Shown: positions 29,150-39,276, counted from the stretch's first letter. The stretch is DNA of 64,000 nt from Roseomonas gilardii (GCF_001941945.1 NZ_CP015583.1:2735501-2799500), one strand, 5' to 3'. Made by a program: numbers and translations. The notes: generated by a model from the sequence alone, not told the origin.

Positions 29150-30793
29150 ATGGCGGCGGTCGCGGCCCGCAGCATCGTGCTGGTTGGCCTGCCGGGTGCC
29201 GGAAAGTCCTCGATCGGCCGGCGACTCGCGGCGCGGCTCGGCCGCCCCTTCCTCGACACCGATGCCGAGATCGAGGCCGCGGCCGGCCTGCCCGTCTCCG
29301 AGATCTTCGCCCGCTATGGCGAGGCGCATTTCCGCGATGGCGAGCGGCGGGTGATTGCCCGCATCCTGGCCGGCCCGCCGGTGGTGCTGGCCACGGGGGG
29401 CGGCGCCTTCAACGACCCGCGCACCCGTGCCTCGGTGCGCGCTTCCGGCGCCGTCGCGGTCTGGCTGCGCTGCTCTCTTTCCGCCCTGGTGCGCCGGGTG
29501 GCCGGGCGGGACCACCGCCCGATGTTCGTCGGGCGCGACCCGGCCGAGGTGCTGCACGGCCTCATGCAGATGCGCCATCCTTATTATGCGGAAGCCGATA
29601 TCGTGGTGGATTGCACCGACGAGACCCCCGACATGACCACCGCCAATGTCGAGGTGGCGCTCGGCGCCCATGAGGCCCCGTCCCGCCTCCCCGTCACGCT
29701 GGGCGCGCGCAGCTACGAGGTCGCCATCGGCGGGCACCTGCTCGAACGCGCCGGCGGGCTGCTGGCCCCGGTGCTGCCGGCGCGCCGCGTGGCGGTGGTG
29801 TCCGACGCGGCGGTGGCGGCCCTGCACGGCGCCCGGCTGCGGGCCGGGCTGGAGGATGCGGGCTTCGAGATCCGTGCCGAGATCGCCGTGCCGCCCGGCG
29901 AGGGCTCCAAGAGCATGGCTTCGCTGGAGGCCGTGCTGGACGCGCTGCTCGGCGCCGGGATCGACCGCAAGACGACCGTGATCGCCCTGGGCGGCGGCGT
30001 GGTGGGCGACCTGGCCGGCTTCGCGGCCGCCGTTGCCATGCGCGGCCTGCCTTTCGTGCAGGTGCCGACGACCCTGCTGGCCCAGGTGGATTCCTCGGTC
30101 GGCGGCAAGACCGGGATCAACCTGCGCGCCGGCAAGAACCTCGCCGGCGCCTTCCACCAGCCGCGCATGGTGCTGGCCGATATCGGCACCCTCGCCTCCC
30201 TGCCCCCGCGCGAGCTGCGCGCTGGCTGGGCCGAGGTCGCCAAGCACGGGCTGCTTCAGGGATCGCTCTGGGACTGGTGCGAGGCGCAGGGGCCGGCGGC
30301 CATGGCCGGGGACCCGGCGGCGCTGCGCCACGCGGTGCTGGAATCCTGCCGCCTGAAATCCGCCGTGGTGGCCGCCGACGAGCGCGAGGAATCCGCCGAG
30401 GGCGGCCGGGCGCTGCTGAATCTCGGCCATACCTTCGGCCATGCGGTGGAAGCCGAGTGCGGCTATGACGGCAGCCTGCTGCATGGCGAGGGGGTGGCCA
30501 TCGGCCTCGCCTTGGCGGCGAAGCTCTCCGCCCGGCTGGGTCACTGCGACCCGGCCCTGCCCGCCCGGGTGGTGGCGCATCTGCGCGATGTGGGGCTGCC
30601 CGCCTCGATCGGCGACCTGGAACGGCGCTTTACCGTGGAGGCCCTGCTGGGGCGGATGCGCAAGGACAAGAAGGTCCGCGACGGCGCGCTCCGCTTCGTG
30701 CTGATCCGGGAGCCCGGTGACGTCTTCACCACGGGCGACGTGCCGGAAGACGTGGTGGCGGCCCTGCTGCGCGAGGACGGCGCCACCGGCTGA
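29150..30793 (+). CDS. aroKB: Fused shikimate kinase / 3-dehydroquinate synthase
   Basis: 547 residues in one uninterrupted frame. Residues 5-170 are shikimate kinase: Walker A GLPGAGKSS (13-21), DTD at 36-38, GGGAF and the RDHRPMF lid. Residues 180-545 are 3-dehydroquinate synthase: GGGVVGDLAGF, VDSSVGGKTGIN, GHTFGHAVE and the zinc-binding His set. The two catalyse steps five and two of the shikimate pathway to chorismate. Usually aroK and aroB are adjacent genes in this group; here no stop separates them. The start is uncertain: ATG 29150 begins just before the kinase, but GTG 28979 is in frame with a possible -10 (TAGCCT) eight bases upstream. Confidence 0.92.
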   Translation: MAAVAARSIVLVGLPGAGKSSIGRRLAARLGRPFLDTDAEIEAAAGLPVSEIFARYGEAHFRDGERRVIARILAGPPVVLATGGGAFNDPRTRASVRASGAVAVWLRCSLSALVRRVAGRDHRPMFVGRDPAEVLHGLMQMRHPYYAEADIVVDCTDETPDMTTANVEVALGAHEAPSRLPVTLGARSYEVAIGGHLLERAGGLLAPVLPARRVAVVSDAAVAALHGARLRAGLEDAGFEIRAEIAVPPGEGSKSMASLEAVLDALLGAGIDRKTTVIALGGGVVGDLAGFAAAVAMRGLPFVQVPTTLLAQVDSSVGGKTGINLRAGKNLAGAFHQPRMVLADIGTLASLPPRELRAGWAEVAKHGLLQGSLWDWCEAQGPAAMAGDPAALRHAVLESCRLKSAVVAADEREESAEGGRALLNLGHTFGHAVEAECGYDGSLLHGEGVAIGLALAAKLSARLGHCDPALPARVVAHLRDVGLPASIGDLERRFTVEALLGRMRKDKKVRDGALRFVLIREPGDVFTTGDVPEDVVAALLREDGATG

Positions 30794-30920
30794 GGCGGCC
30801 CCCTCCCGTGGGCGCGGCCCCGGCCGGTCCGCGGATCGCGCCCTCCCGGTCGCGGGGGTTATGCCACCCTCACGCTTCCGGCGATTCCGCCGCCGGCGGT
30901 CACGGGCTAGGCTGGGGCCC

Positions 30921-31460
30921 ATGCCCCTTTCCCAGCCCGTGGCACGCAGCCTCCAGCACAACCGCGACATTGCCCTGCGCGGCTATGAGCGCGAGGACGG
31001 GTCCTTCGACATCGAGGCCCGTCTGACCGACACCAAGGCCTATCCGCTGCCCAATCTGGACCGCGGCACCCTGATGCCGGGCGACGCCCTGCACGACATG
31101 TGGATCCGGCTGACGGTGGATGCCGACATGCTGATCCTGTCCTGCGAGGCGGCGACGGACAGTTCGCCCTATGCGATCTGCCCGGACATCGCGCCGAACT
31201 TCGCCCGGCTGGCCGGGGTCCGCATCGGTCCGGGCTTCAACCGCGCCGTGAAGGAGCGGGTCGGCGGCACGGAGGGGTGCACCCATCTGCGGGAGCTCCT
31301 GGCCCAGATGGCCACGGTGGCCTACCAGACCCTGCATTCGGTCCGCACCCGCCGGCGCCGGGATAGCGGAGAAGGCGAGCCGCCCTTGTCGCCGGGGATC
31401 GTCGGCACCTGTTACGCCTATGCGCCCGACAGCCCCGTGGTGCGGCGGCGGAAGGGCTGA
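30921..31460 (+). CDS. DUF2889 protein
   Basis: 179 residues. The RDIALRGYEREDGSFDIEAR block, the DMWIRLTVD strand and GCTHLRELLAQMATVAYQTL are hallmarks of DUF2889, a family of unknown function often near aromatic-degradation or metabolic genes. Soluble, no signal. The ATG at 30921 lies seven bases after TAGGCT, so the mRNA leader may be very short. It follows aroKB with a 127-base gap. Confidence 0.88.
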   Translation: MPLSQPVARSLQHNRDIALRGYEREDGSFDIEARLTDTKAYPLPNLDRGTLMPGDALHDMWIRLTVDADMLILSCEAATDSSPYAICPDIAPNFARLAGVRIGPGFNRAVKERVGGTEGCTHLRELLAQMATVAYQTLHSVRTRRRRDSGEGEPPLSPGIVGTCYAYAPDSPVVRRRKG

Positions 31461-31551
31461 GACCGGCGGGCGGAAGTCCCGGCCTTCGCGCTGTCCGGCA
31501 TCGCGCGGGGCCGGCCGGCCGGACCCTCCGGGCCCGGCCGGGGATCGCGCC

Positions 31552-32790
31552 CTATCGGCGTTCGGCCGCCAGGGCGACGCCGAGGTCCTCCGAGGCATCC
31601 ATCGGCTCCAGCGCCGCCGGGGCCTCCGGGACACGCCGGGCGCCACGCGTCAGCCACTGGCCCAGCCGCATGCTGGGCGTCTCGACCAGCCGGTAGCCGA
31701 GTTCCGCCACCACCAGCGAAACGGGGATCGCCAGCAGCACCGCGAGGCCGGGCGGCAGGATTCCCACCAGCCCATGCGCCAGGGCCAGGATGACGATCTG
31801 GTGGAAGAGGTACAGGCTGTAGGAGATCTCCCCGAGCCGCCGCAGCGGCCGGATGGCCGCCAGGCGATGGAACAGGGCGGTGCTGATCGCGGCGGTGATG
31901 ATGATCGTGGCGGCCAGGCTCATGCCCAGCATCCAGACCAGCTTCATCACCATGCTCGTGGTGGAGACGGGCCCCCAGGCCGGCATGCCCAGCAGCAGCA
32001 GCGCCACGGCCACCAGCCCCAGCCGGCCCAGGGCGGGCAGGCCGGAGAAGAGCCGCTCCAGCCTCTCGCGCTGGAACCAGAGCGCCGAGCCGAGGAAGAA
32101 GAGCGGCATCCACTGGAACAGGAAGGCGAGGCTGCCCAACATCGTCATGGGCAGGGTCTGGCCATCCAGGCTCATGAAGCCGGCCGCCACCAGATAGAGG
32201 CCCAGGGCCAGCAGCGGCGCCCAGAGGCTGCGGCTCCGCACCAGCAGGAAGACAAGCGGGAAGAGCAGCGAGGCCCGCAACTCGACGATCAGGCTCCACA
32301 TCGGGGCGTTCAGGTCGTGATACGGCTCCATGCCATAGGCGGCGAGATGGCCGAGGAGCAGGTCCGGCGTGAGCGGCACCGACCAGGAGGTCGCATTCAG
32401 CCAGCCGCTCATGCCAGGGACGGCACCCTTATAGGTTGCAACATAGAGTCCGGCCGCCACCAGCACCGCGACGGCGAAGGGCAGGTAGATCCGGCACAGC
32501 CGCTTCACCACATACTGCCCGTAGGAGATGCCGCGCCCGTTCTCGAAGGATGCGGAGAGGACGAAGCCGCTCAGCACGAAGAACACCGCGACGCAGCCCG
32601 GCCCGGCCACCAGGAAGCGTGCCGGCGTGTATTTCAACGCGAAAAACAGATAGTCGGCCGGACCGGATGCCTCGGTCAGCGGCGGCACGTAGAATGCCTG
32701 TGGAAACGACATCCACACATGGTGAAGAAGCACGATGAAAGCGGCGAGACCTCGCACGACGTCCAGTTCATGATAGCGCCTGGAAGGCAT
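31552..32790 (-). CDS. Membrane-bound O-acyltransferase (acyltransferase 3 family)
   Basis: 412 residues with about ten membrane spans. The N-terminus ELDVVRGLAAFIVLLHHVW contains the conserved R and H of acyltransferase 3 proteins, and ISYSLYLFHQIV near the C-terminus is also typical. Members acetylate or succinylate surface polysaccharides, Nod factors, peptidoglycan or antibiotics; the substrate cannot be told here. The Ala/Arg/Glu-rich tail of about 35 residues is cytosolic. It stands alone between convergent and divergent neighbours. Confidence 0.9.
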   Translation of the reverse strand: MPSRRYHELDVVRGLAAFIVLLHHVWMSFPQAFYVPPLTEASGPADYLFFALKYTPARFLVAGPGCVAVFFVLSGFVLSASFENGRGISYGQYVVKRLCRIYLPFAVAVLVAAGLYVATYKGAVPGMSGWLNATSWSVPLTPDLLLGHLAAYGMEPYHDLNAPMWSLIVELRASLLFPLVFLLVRSRSLWAPLLALGLYLVAAGFMSLDGQTLPMTMLGSLAFLFQWMPLFFLGSALWFQRERLERLFSGLPALGRLGLVAVALLLLGMPAWGPVSTTSMVMKLVWMLGMSLAATIIITAAISTALFHRLAAIRPLRRLGEISYSLYLFHQIVILALAHGLVGILPPGLAVLLAIPVSLVVAELGYRLVETPSMRLGQWLTRGARRVPEAPAALEPMDASEDLGVALAAERR

Positions 32791-32892
32791 TCGTCCTGAT
32801 CTCCCTTGGTGATCAGCAGAGAGGCGCCGGCGGAGGGATATTCAACCCATCCGACAAGACATGGCGTTCAATGCAATCTAAAATAAAATTAC

Positions 32893-32962
32893 ATCCGGAT
32901 CATGAGACGTTCGCATGATGGCAAACGGGAAAGCAAGAAAACTGCTGGGATCCGGATCATGA
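32893..32962. repeat. Two direct copies of ATCCGGATCATGA
   Basis: The 13-base sequence ATCCGGATCATGA occurs at 32893-32905 and 32950-32962, 57 bases apart, in a less G+C-rich stretch upstream of the acyltransferase gene. ATCCGGAT is itself a palindrome. A pair of regulator sites controlling the acyltransferase is possible. Confidence 0.5.
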
Positions 32963-33028
32963 AATGTTTTGGAAACGGACCGGCTCCCCCCGGTCCTCCT
33001 TCCTGTTGCCCCTTCTCGACTTGAACCC

Positions 33029-33325
33029 TCAGCCCTCGCCCGGCGCCTTGGCTTCGATGGCAAGGGCATGCATGCCACTGGCGAATTCCCCCGCCAGGGC
33101 CATGTTCACGGCGCGCTGCCGCGCCACCCTGGATTGCCCCAGGAAACCCGGCCAGACCACCCGGACGGTATAATGCGTCTCGCCCCCCGGACGGGCACCG
33201 GAATGGCCGGCGTGCTGATGGCTGTCATCGCGCACCGCGATCTCGGCGCCCGGGAAAGCCTTGGCCAGCGCGGCTTGCAGTCGGGTGGCGCGCGCGCCAG
33301 CAGGATGAGGATGCTCTGGGATCAT
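33029..33325 (-). CDS. bolA: BolA-family protein
   Basis: 98 residues from the ATG at 33325. The BolA core is seen in LQAALAKAFPGAEIAVRDDS, a Gly/His-rich loop, HYTVRVVWPGFLGQSRVARQ and the MHALAIEAKAP ending. BolA proteins partner monothiol glutaredoxins in iron-sulfur/iron signalling. Conserved histidines (in DDSHQHAGH and MHAL) could be cluster ligands. It is divergent from the dnaJ-like gene, a standard alphaproteobacterial arrangement. Confidence 0.93.
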   Translation of the reverse strand: MIPEHPHPAGARATRLQAALAKAFPGAEIAVRDDSHQHAGHSGARPGGETHYTVRVVWPGFLGQSRVARQRAVNMALAGEFASGMHALAIEAKAPGEG

Positions 33326-33415
33326 GCAACCGCTTTTTCCATGCGTTACCGATGTTTGTGAAGCGTAGGATACTGCCTTGCCCGCATGGCGCCGGACGCC
33401 CATAAGGGGGACACC

Positions 33416-34006
33416 ATGGCCCGACGCGGCACGACACACACTCCGCCCTCACCCGGAAGCAGCAGCTTCCGCCGTTGCGATTTCCCCGGCTGCGAGGCGG
33501 CCGGGGAGTTTCGCGCCCCTCGCGACCGGTCTCGCCTGCGCGACTATTATCATTTCTGTCTGGAACATGTCCGCGCCTACAACCAGGCGTGGGATTTCTA
33601 CAAGGGAATGACGCCGGAGGAGATCGAGGTCCATCTCAAGGAGGATTCCGGCTGGCAGCGCCCGACCTGGCCGCTTGGCCGCCTCGGCATGCAGGGCAAG
33701 TTCGATCCCTCGCAGCTCAAGGACCCGCTCGGCCTCTTCGCCGACGCCAAGCCCACCCCTCGAAAGTCGGCGACCAAGGCCCCAGCTGAGCTCCGTGCGG
33801 CGCTCGACGTGCTGGGCCTCGGCTGGCCTCTCGAAGAGGATGCGCTGCGCGAGCGTTGGAAAGAACTCGCCAAGCGCTATCATCCCGACACCAACGGAGG
33901 CGACAAGTCGGCCGAGGAGCGTCTGAAGGACGTGAACCGTGCCTACAGCCTGCTGCGCAAGCGGCTCGCCACCATGGGGGCCCAGGCGACCAGCGTCGCC
34001 GCCTGA
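33416..34006 (+). CDS. DnaJ-domain protein with N-terminal Cys/His region
   Basis: 196 residues. The N-terminus has Cys21, Cys26, Cys48 and His51 (CDFPGCEAAGEFRAP...), a probable zinc site. Residues 128-185 are a J-domain with HPD at 156-158, which stimulates a DnaK ATPase. GGGGG about six bases before the ATG at 33416 favours that start over one ten codons earlier. In many alphaproteobacteria this gene lies directly before cobS, as here, but whether it helps the chelatase is unknown. Confidence 0.92.
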   Translation: MARRGTTHTPPSPGSSSFRRCDFPGCEAAGEFRAPRDRSRLRDYYHFCLEHVRAYNQAWDFYKGMTPEEIEVHLKEDSGWQRPTWPLGRLGMQGKFDPSQLKDPLGLFADAKPTPRKSATKAPAELRAALDVLGLGWPLEEDALRERWKELAKRYHPDTNGGDKSAEERLKDVNRAYSLLRKRLATMGAQATSVAA

Positions 34007-34047
34007 GGCCCTTGCCACACTGACACTGAGAAGCGGGAACACCCCCG

Positions 34048-35034
34048 ATGGACACCATCGCCACCTTGCCCGATAGCCGTCCCGACATGCCCGACGCGCG
34101 GGTCAAGGTGCGCGAGGTCTTCGGGATCGACACGGATCTCGAGGTTCCGGCCTTCTCGAACCCGACCGAGCACGTGCCGGAGCGCGACCCGACCTATCGC
34201 TTCGACCGCGACACGACGCTCGCCATCCTGGCCGGCTTCGCCTTCAACCGCCGCGTGATGATCCAGGGCTATCACGGCACGGGCAAGTCCACCCATGTGG
34301 AGCAGGTGGCCGCCCGGCTGAACTGGCCCTGCATCCGCGTGAACCTGGACAGCCACATCAGCCGCATCGACCTGGTGGGCAAGGACGCCATCGTCCTGAA
34401 GGACGGCAAGCAGGTCACCGAGTTCAAGGAAGGCATCCTTCCCTGGGCCCTGCAGCGCCCCTGCGCCATCGTGTTCGACGAGTACGATGCCGGCCGCCCG
34501 GACGTGATGTTCGTGATCCAGCGCGTGCTGGAGGTCGAGGGCAAGCTCACCCTGCTGGACCAGAACCGCGTGATCCGCCCGCATCCGGGCTTCCGCATCT
34601 TCGCCACCGCCAACACGGTGGGCCTGGGCGACACGACCGGTCTGTATCACGGCACGCAGCAGATCAACCAGGGCCAGATGGACCGCTGGAACATCGTGGC
34701 GACGCTGAACTACCTGCCGCACAAGCAGGAGACCGACATCGTTTCCGCCAAGATGGGCGTGACCGACGCGAAGGGCCGCAAGCAGATCGAGGCGATGGTC
34801 AGCCTCGCCGACCTGACGCGCGCGGGCTTCATCGCCGGCGACATCTCCACCGTCATGTCGCCGCGCACGGTCATCACCTGGGCCGAGAACGCCAAGATCT
34901 TCGGCGATGTCGGCTTCGCCTTCCGCCTTTCCTTCCTCAACAAGTGCGACGAGGCGGAGCGCGCCACGGTGGCCGAGTACTACCAGCGCTGCTTCAACGA
35001 GGAGATCCCGACGGGCCTCTACGTGAAGGCCTGA
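34048..35034 (+). CDS. cobS: Aerobic cobaltochelatase subunit CobS
   Basis: 328 residues, full length. CobS is the AAA+ ATPase of the CobNST complex that inserts cobalt into hydrogenobyrinate a,c-diamide in aerobic B12 synthesis. Walker [10 protein letters not shown] at 74-82, Walker B in [10 protein letters not shown] and a sensor-1 region [10 protein letters not shown] are intact. cobT follows after 72 bases; cobN is not in the window. No cobalamin riboswitch is visible upstream. Confidence 0.97.
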   Translation: MDTIATLPDSRPDMPDARVKVREVFGIDTDLEVPAFSNPTEHVPERDPTYRFDRDTTLAILAGFAFNRRVMIQGYHGTGKSTHVEQVAARLNWPCIRVNLDSHISRIDLVGKDAIVLKDGKQVTEFKEGILPWALQRPCAIVFDEYDAGRPDVMFVIQRVLEVEGKLTLLDQNRVIRPHPGFRIFATANTVGLGDTTGLYHGTQQINQGQMDRWNIVATLNYLPHKQETDIVSAKMGVTDAKGRKQIEAMVSLADLTRAGFIAGDISTVMSPRTVITWAENAKIFGDVGFAFRLSFLNKCDEAERATVAEYYQRCFNEEIPTGLYVKA

Positions 35035-35106
35035 CGGCGACGGGGCGGATGGGAGGGCCCTTCCTCCGCCCCACGGGATGACTGCGGCTGGTGGGAGAGG
35101 TTTTCC

Positions 35107-36981
35107 GTGAGCAATTCCAAGGATCTGTCCCGCCAGGAGGAGTTCAAGCGGGCCACCGCCGGCGCGGTCCGCGCCATTGCCCGCACCGATGACGTGCAGG
35201 TGGCCTTCCAGCCCGGCCCCTCCGGCCTGACCGGCAAGCGCGCCCGCCTGCCGCTGCCGACCCGGGCCCTGCCGCCCGCGGAGATGGCGCGCCTGCGCGG
35301 CGCCGCCGATGCCGTGGCGCTCAAGCTGCGATACCACGACGAGGCCACCCACGCCGCCCGCCTGCCCGCGCGCCGCGACGCGAAGGAGGTCTTCGACACG
35401 CTGGAGCAGGCGCGCGTCGAGGCGGTGGGCAGCCGGGCGATGCCGGGCGTCGCCGCCAACCTCCAGGCACGGCTGACCGAGCAGGCCGAGGCCGAGGGCT
35501 ATGACCGCATGACCCGCAAGGACCAGCTGCCGCTGCCGGTGGCGCTGGGCCTGCTGGCGCGGGAGAAGCTGTCCGGCGAGCCGGTGCCCGAGCCCGCCCG
35601 CCGCGTCCTCGACCTGTGGCGCGACACGCTGGGCGAGCGGGCCGAGGCCGCGCTCGACGAGATGGCGGGCAGCACCGAGGACCAGGACGCCTTTGCCCGC
35701 GCCGCCCGCAAGCTGCTGACCGCGCTCGACCTCGCCGAGGCCGAGGTGGAGGCCGAGAGCAGCGAGGACGAGGAGCAGCAGGGCGATCAGGGCGCCGATT
35801 CCTCCCAGGTCCAGGACAATTCCGGCGAGGGCGAGGCGCAGTCCGAGGATGCCGAGAGCATGCTCGGCGCCCAGCCCGAGCAGGCCCAGGGCGAGGCCGC
35901 CGAGGATGAGGGCGAGGGCGAGGAGGAGGACGGTTCCGCCGCCGAGGGCGAGGACCGCCCGGGCGGGCCGCAGCAGCGCAAGGAGGTCCCCGCCTCCGAC
36001 GATGCCTCCGTCTATCGCGCCTATACGCGGAAGTTCGACGAGGAGGTCGGCGCCGACGACCTTTGCGATCCGGAGGAGCTGGCCCGTCTGCGGCAGCAGC
36101 TCGACCAGCAGCTTTCCCACCTGCAGGGCGTCGTCTCCAAGCTGGCCAACCGGCTGCAGCGCCGCCTGATGGCGCAGCAGCAGCGCGCCTGGGATTTCGA
36201 CCTGGAGGAAGGGGTGCTGGACGTGGCGCGGCTGGCCCGGGTCATCTCCAACCCGACCTATTCGCTGTCCTACAAGCGCGAGCGCGAGGCGGACTTCCGC
36301 GACACGGTCGTCACCCTGCTGATCGACAATTCCGGCTCGATGCGCGGCCGGCCGATCACCGTGGCCGCCATGTGCTGCGACATCCTGGCCCGCACGCTGG
36401 AGCGCTGCTCGGTGAAGACCGAGATCCTGGGCTTCACCACCCGCGCCTGGAAAGGCGGCCAGTCGCGCGAGCGCTGGGTGCAGGATGGCAAGCCGCGCAA
36501 CCCGGGCCGGCTGAACGACCTGCGCCATGTCGTGTACAAGGCGGCGGACGAGCCCTGGCGCCGGGCGCGCAAGAATCTCGGCCTGATGCTGCGCGAGGGG
36601 CTGCTCAAGGAGAACATCGACGGCGAGGCGCTGGACTGGGCCTATAAGCGCATGCTCGCCCGCCCGGAGCACCGCCGCATCCTGATGGTGATCTCGGATG
36701 GGGCGCCGGTGGATGACAGCACCCTCTCGGTGAATCCCGGCAACTACCTGGAGCGGCATCTGCGCAAGGTGATCGCGGATATCGAGGGACGCGACATCGT
36801 GGAGCTGGTGGCCATCGGCATCGGCCATGACGTCACGCGCTATTACCGCCGCGCCGTGACCATCGTGGATGCCGAGGAGCTGGGCGGCACGATGATGCAG
36901 AAGCTGGCCGAGCTGTTCGACGAGGATGCCGCGGCCGCCTATCAGCGCGCCGCCGCGGAACGCTCCCCCGCCCTGATCTGA
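35107..36981 (+). CDS. cobT: Aerobic cobaltochelatase subunit CobT
   Basis: 624 residues from a GTG start. The N-terminal domain is followed by a long acidic, low-complexity linker (about 215-300, Glu/Asp/Gln-rich) and a C-terminal von Willebrand A domain with the metal-ion-dependent site IDNSGSMRG. CobT forms a ring with CobS and drives CobN. The linker is typical of the family. Same strand as cobS and translated separately. Confidence 0.97.
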   Translation: MSNSKDLSRQEEFKRATAGAVRAIARTDDVQVAFQPGPSGLTGKRARLPLPTRALPPAEMARLRGAADAVALKLRYHDEATHAARLPARRDAKEVFDTLEQARVEAVGSRAMPGVAANLQARLTEQAEAEGYDRMTRKDQLPLPVALGLLAREKLSGEPVPEPARRVLDLWRDTLGERAEAALDEMAGSTEDQDAFARAARKLLTALDLAEAEVEAESSEDEEQQGDQGADSSQVQDNSGEGEAQSEDAESMLGAQPEQAQGEAAEDEGEGEEEDGSAAEGEDRPGGPQQRKEVPASDDASVYRAYTRKFDEEVGADDLCDPEELARLRQQLDQQLSHLQGVVSKLANRLQRRLMAQQQRAWDFDLEEGVLDVARLARVISNPTYSLSYKREREADFRDTVVTLLIDNSGSMRGRPITVAAMCCDILARTLERCSVKTEILGFTTRAWKGGQSRERWVQDGKPRNPGRLNDLRHVVYKAADEPWRRARKNLGLMLREGLLKENIDGEALDWAYKRMLARPEHRRILMVISDGAPVDDSTLSVNPGNYLERHLRKVIADIEGRDIVELVAIGIGHDVTRYYRRAVTIVDAEELGGTMMQKLAELFDEDAAAAYQRAAAERSPALI

Positions 36982-36986
36982 CGGGC

Positions 36987-37955
36987 TTGCGCCGGCGTCG
37001 CCTGCTCGGGGGCGGGCTGCTGGCCGCCACGGCCGGGCTGGGCGGCTGCGCCCTGGCCCTGCGTCCCGGTGGCGGGCCCCTGTCGCGCCCCCTGCCGCCA
37101 CCGGAGGGCGATCCGCCCTTCGGGGCGGGGCGCGTGCTGGGGGTGCTGGAGTTGGATGCCCGGCGCCTGGGTGGCGAGGGCCTGTCCGGCCTGCATGTCT
37201 CCGACGAGCTTCTCCTCACCGCGATCGGCGATCGCGGCGCCTGGTGCCATGCGCGGCTCGTGCTGGATGAGCGGGGCGTGCCGCTGCGGCTGGAGGCGCC
37301 GCGCACCGGGCGCCTGCACGATGCGCGCTGGCGCGCCCTGCCCGTTCCCTTCTCGGCCGATGCGGAAAGCCTGGCCCGCCTGCCGGACGGCTCCTGGCTG
37401 GTCGGCTTCGAGCGCTGGCACCGGATCTGGCGCTATCGCGACCTGAACGGACCGGCCGAGCCGGTCGAGGCGCCGCCGAGGCTGGAGGAGGCACCGCTGA
37501 ACGGGGGGCTGGAAAGCCTCGCCGTGCTGGCGGACGGACGCTGGCTCGCCATCGCCGAGAAGTACCATGCGGACGAGGCCGGCACGCTGCGCCATGCCTG
37601 GATCGGAGGACCGGGGCGCTGGCAGGCCCTGGCCTATCGCCCCGCACCGGGCTTCGATCCCTCCGACGCCTGTCCCCTGCCGGATGGCGGCGCGCTGGTG
37701 CTGGAGCGGCATTTCTCCTGGCTGGACGGGCTGCGTGGGCGGCTCTGCCACATCCCGGAGGAGCGCCTGACCCGGGCCGCGGCCGGCAGCGTGCTGGAAG
37801 GCGATGGGCTTCTGGACCTGGCCGACCCGCTGCCCACGGACAACTGGGAAGGGGTCAGCGTCTTCCACCACCGGGGGCAACGGCTGGCCGCCCTCATCTC
37901 GGACGATAACGGCCTGCCCATCCAACGGACCTTGCTGATGGTGGTCCGCCTCTGA
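36987..37955 (+). CDS. Phytase-like esterase-family lipoprotein
   Basis: 322 residues from a TTG five bases after the cobT stop. Arg-rich start and GLLAATAGLGGCALAL form a Tat/lipoprotein-type signal with a lipobox-like GGC. The rest is a beta-propeller-like protein with the ESLARLPDGSWLVGFERWHRIWRY and NWEGVSVF blocks of the esterase-like activity of phytase family. It probably acts in the periplasm on a phosphate or ester. This gene commonly follows cobT in alphaproteobacteria without a proven link to B12. Confidence 0.85.
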   Translation: MRRRRLLGGGLLAATAGLGGCALALRPGGGPLSRPLPPPEGDPPFGAGRVLGVLELDARRLGGEGLSGLHVSDELLLTAIGDRGAWCHARLVLDERGVPLRLEAPRTGRLHDARWRALPVPFSADAESLARLPDGSWLVGFERWHRIWRYRDLNGPAEPVEAPPRLEEAPLNGGLESLAVLADGRWLAIAEKYHADEAGTLRHAWIGGPGRWQALAYRPAPGFDPSDACPLPDGGALVLERHFSWLDGLRGRLCHIPEERLTRAAAGSVLEGDGLLDLADPLPTDNWEGVSVFHHRGQRLAALISDDNGLPIQRTLLMVVRL

Positions 37956-37967
37956 CGGGCCTCCCCG

Positions 37968-38807
37968 TCAGGCGCCTGCCCCGGAATCGAGCAGGCGGTG
38001 TTCGGGCAGCGTCATCCAGACGCGGCTGCCGATGCCGCTCATGGCCTCGACCGTCAGGTCGCCGCCATGCGCGTGCAGGAGATCGCGCGACGTGGCGAGG
38101 CCGAGTTCCAGCCCGCGCGTCCCGGCGCGCGTGACCATCGTGTCGCCGAGATCGGCCACGGTCGCACCATGGCCCTCATCCTCGACCACCAGGGCGAAGC
38201 GGCCCGGCTGGCGGCGGATATGGATGGCGATGCAGTCGCCCATGCCGGTGTCCCGCACCGCCCTCGCCAGGATCTGGAACAGCACCCGGCCGATGGCCCG
38301 CCGGTCGCCGAGCAGGGCGACATTCTCGCATTCCGGGTCGATCCGCCACAGGCGCATGCCCTCCCCCATGGGGCGCTGCACCTCAACCAGGGCTTCCTGG
38401 AGCAGCTCGCCGAGCCGCAGGGGTTCCTCGGTCAGCCGCCGGCCCTGTCCCTGCGCGGCCTGATGCTCCGCGAGGCTGTCGCTCGTTTCGTCGGCGAGGT
38501 TGAGCAGATGCGCGGCGCCGCTGCGGAGCCGGCCGATGGTCTGGAGGTAGAGGGAGGTGGAGACGGTGAGGTCCGGGTGCTGCGCCAGCCGCTCGGACAG
38601 GGCCATCAGCTCCAGCCCGGGCCGGGTCAGCTCGCGGGCCAGGATGCCCAGATGGCGGCGCTGGGCCGCCAGGGCGTCCTGCTCCACGGCCAGCCGCGCC
38701 TCGGCCACACGGGCCCGGCGGGACTGCCTCAGGGCGACGGCTCCCAGGCCCAGCGCGGCCAGGATGGCCACGAGGGCAAGGAGCGTCAGAATCGGAACGA
38801 AAGCCAT
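37968..38807 (-). CDS. Histidine-kinase-like protein lacking key catalytic residues
   Basis: 279 residues. An N-terminal membrane span (about 6-27), a coiled-coil, a dimerisation-like helix and an HATPase_c domain (165-270). The H-box position reads ARELTRP (57-63), so the phospho-acceptor His is Arg58. The N-box reads LARAVRDT, with Arg182 in place of the Mg-binding Asn. The D-x-G-x-G strand (Asp210) and a GLELGLA box are kept. Autophosphorylation is therefore unlikely, and it may be a pseudokinase scaffold. No response regulator is adjacent. Confidence 0.75.
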   Translation of the reverse strand: MAFVPILTLLALVAILAALGLGAVALRQSRRARVAEARLAVEQDALAAQRRHLGILARELTRPGLELMALSERLAQHPDLTVSTSLYLQTIGRLRSGAAHLLNLADETSDSLAEHQAAQGQGRRLTEEPLRLGELLQEALVEVQRPMGEGMRLWRIDPECENVALLGDRRAIGRVLFQILARAVRDTGMGDCIAIHIRRQPGRFALVVEDEGHGATVADLGDTMVTRAGTRGLELGLATSRDLLHAHGGDLTVEAMSGIGSRVWMTLPEHRLLDSGAGA

Positions 38808-38852
38808 ATCCCCCCCATTATAGGGGAGGATCGGTTAATTGCCCCTGAAGAC

Positions 38853-39149
38853 TTAGGCCGCCTGCTTCTTGACCTGGGCGCGCACGATGCGGCGCTTCAG
38901 GGTCAGGGCCTCGGTGCCGAGCTTCCGGTCGGCGGTGCCGAGCAGGAAGGAGTCGAGACCGCCATTGTGCTCCACCGTACGGATGCCGTTGGTGGTCAGG
39001 CGAAGCTGCACCGCCGTGCCGAGCACATCGGAGAAGAAGGACGCCTGCTGCAGGTTGGGCAGATAACGGCGGCGGGACTTGTTGTTGGCGTGGCTGACGT
39101 TGTTGCCGGTCAGCACGCCCTTGCCGGTGATGTCACAGCGGCGGGCCAT
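38853..39149 (-). CDS. rpmB: Large ribosomal subunit protein L28
   Basis: 98 residues. Begins [24 protein letters not shown], the L28 signature, with conserved RRYLPNLQ and a basic C-terminus. It is a component of the 50S subunit. Start, length and sequence are all typical. Confidence 0.98.
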   Translation of the reverse strand: MARRCDITGKGVLTGNNVSHANNKSRRRYLPNLQQASFFSDVLGTAVQLRLTTNGIRTVEHNGGLDSFLLGTADRKLGTEALTLKRRIVRAQVKKQAA

Positions 39150-39276
39150 GTCGTTAAACCTCGAAATCGCGAACGCGCGGGAAGGGCGGCCCTATGGCCC
39201 ACCAGGCCCGCGGCGTCAAGTTTTGTTCCCGGGGGGAACGGTCCGGACAGGACCATCCCGCCCCCGGGAGCGGGAT

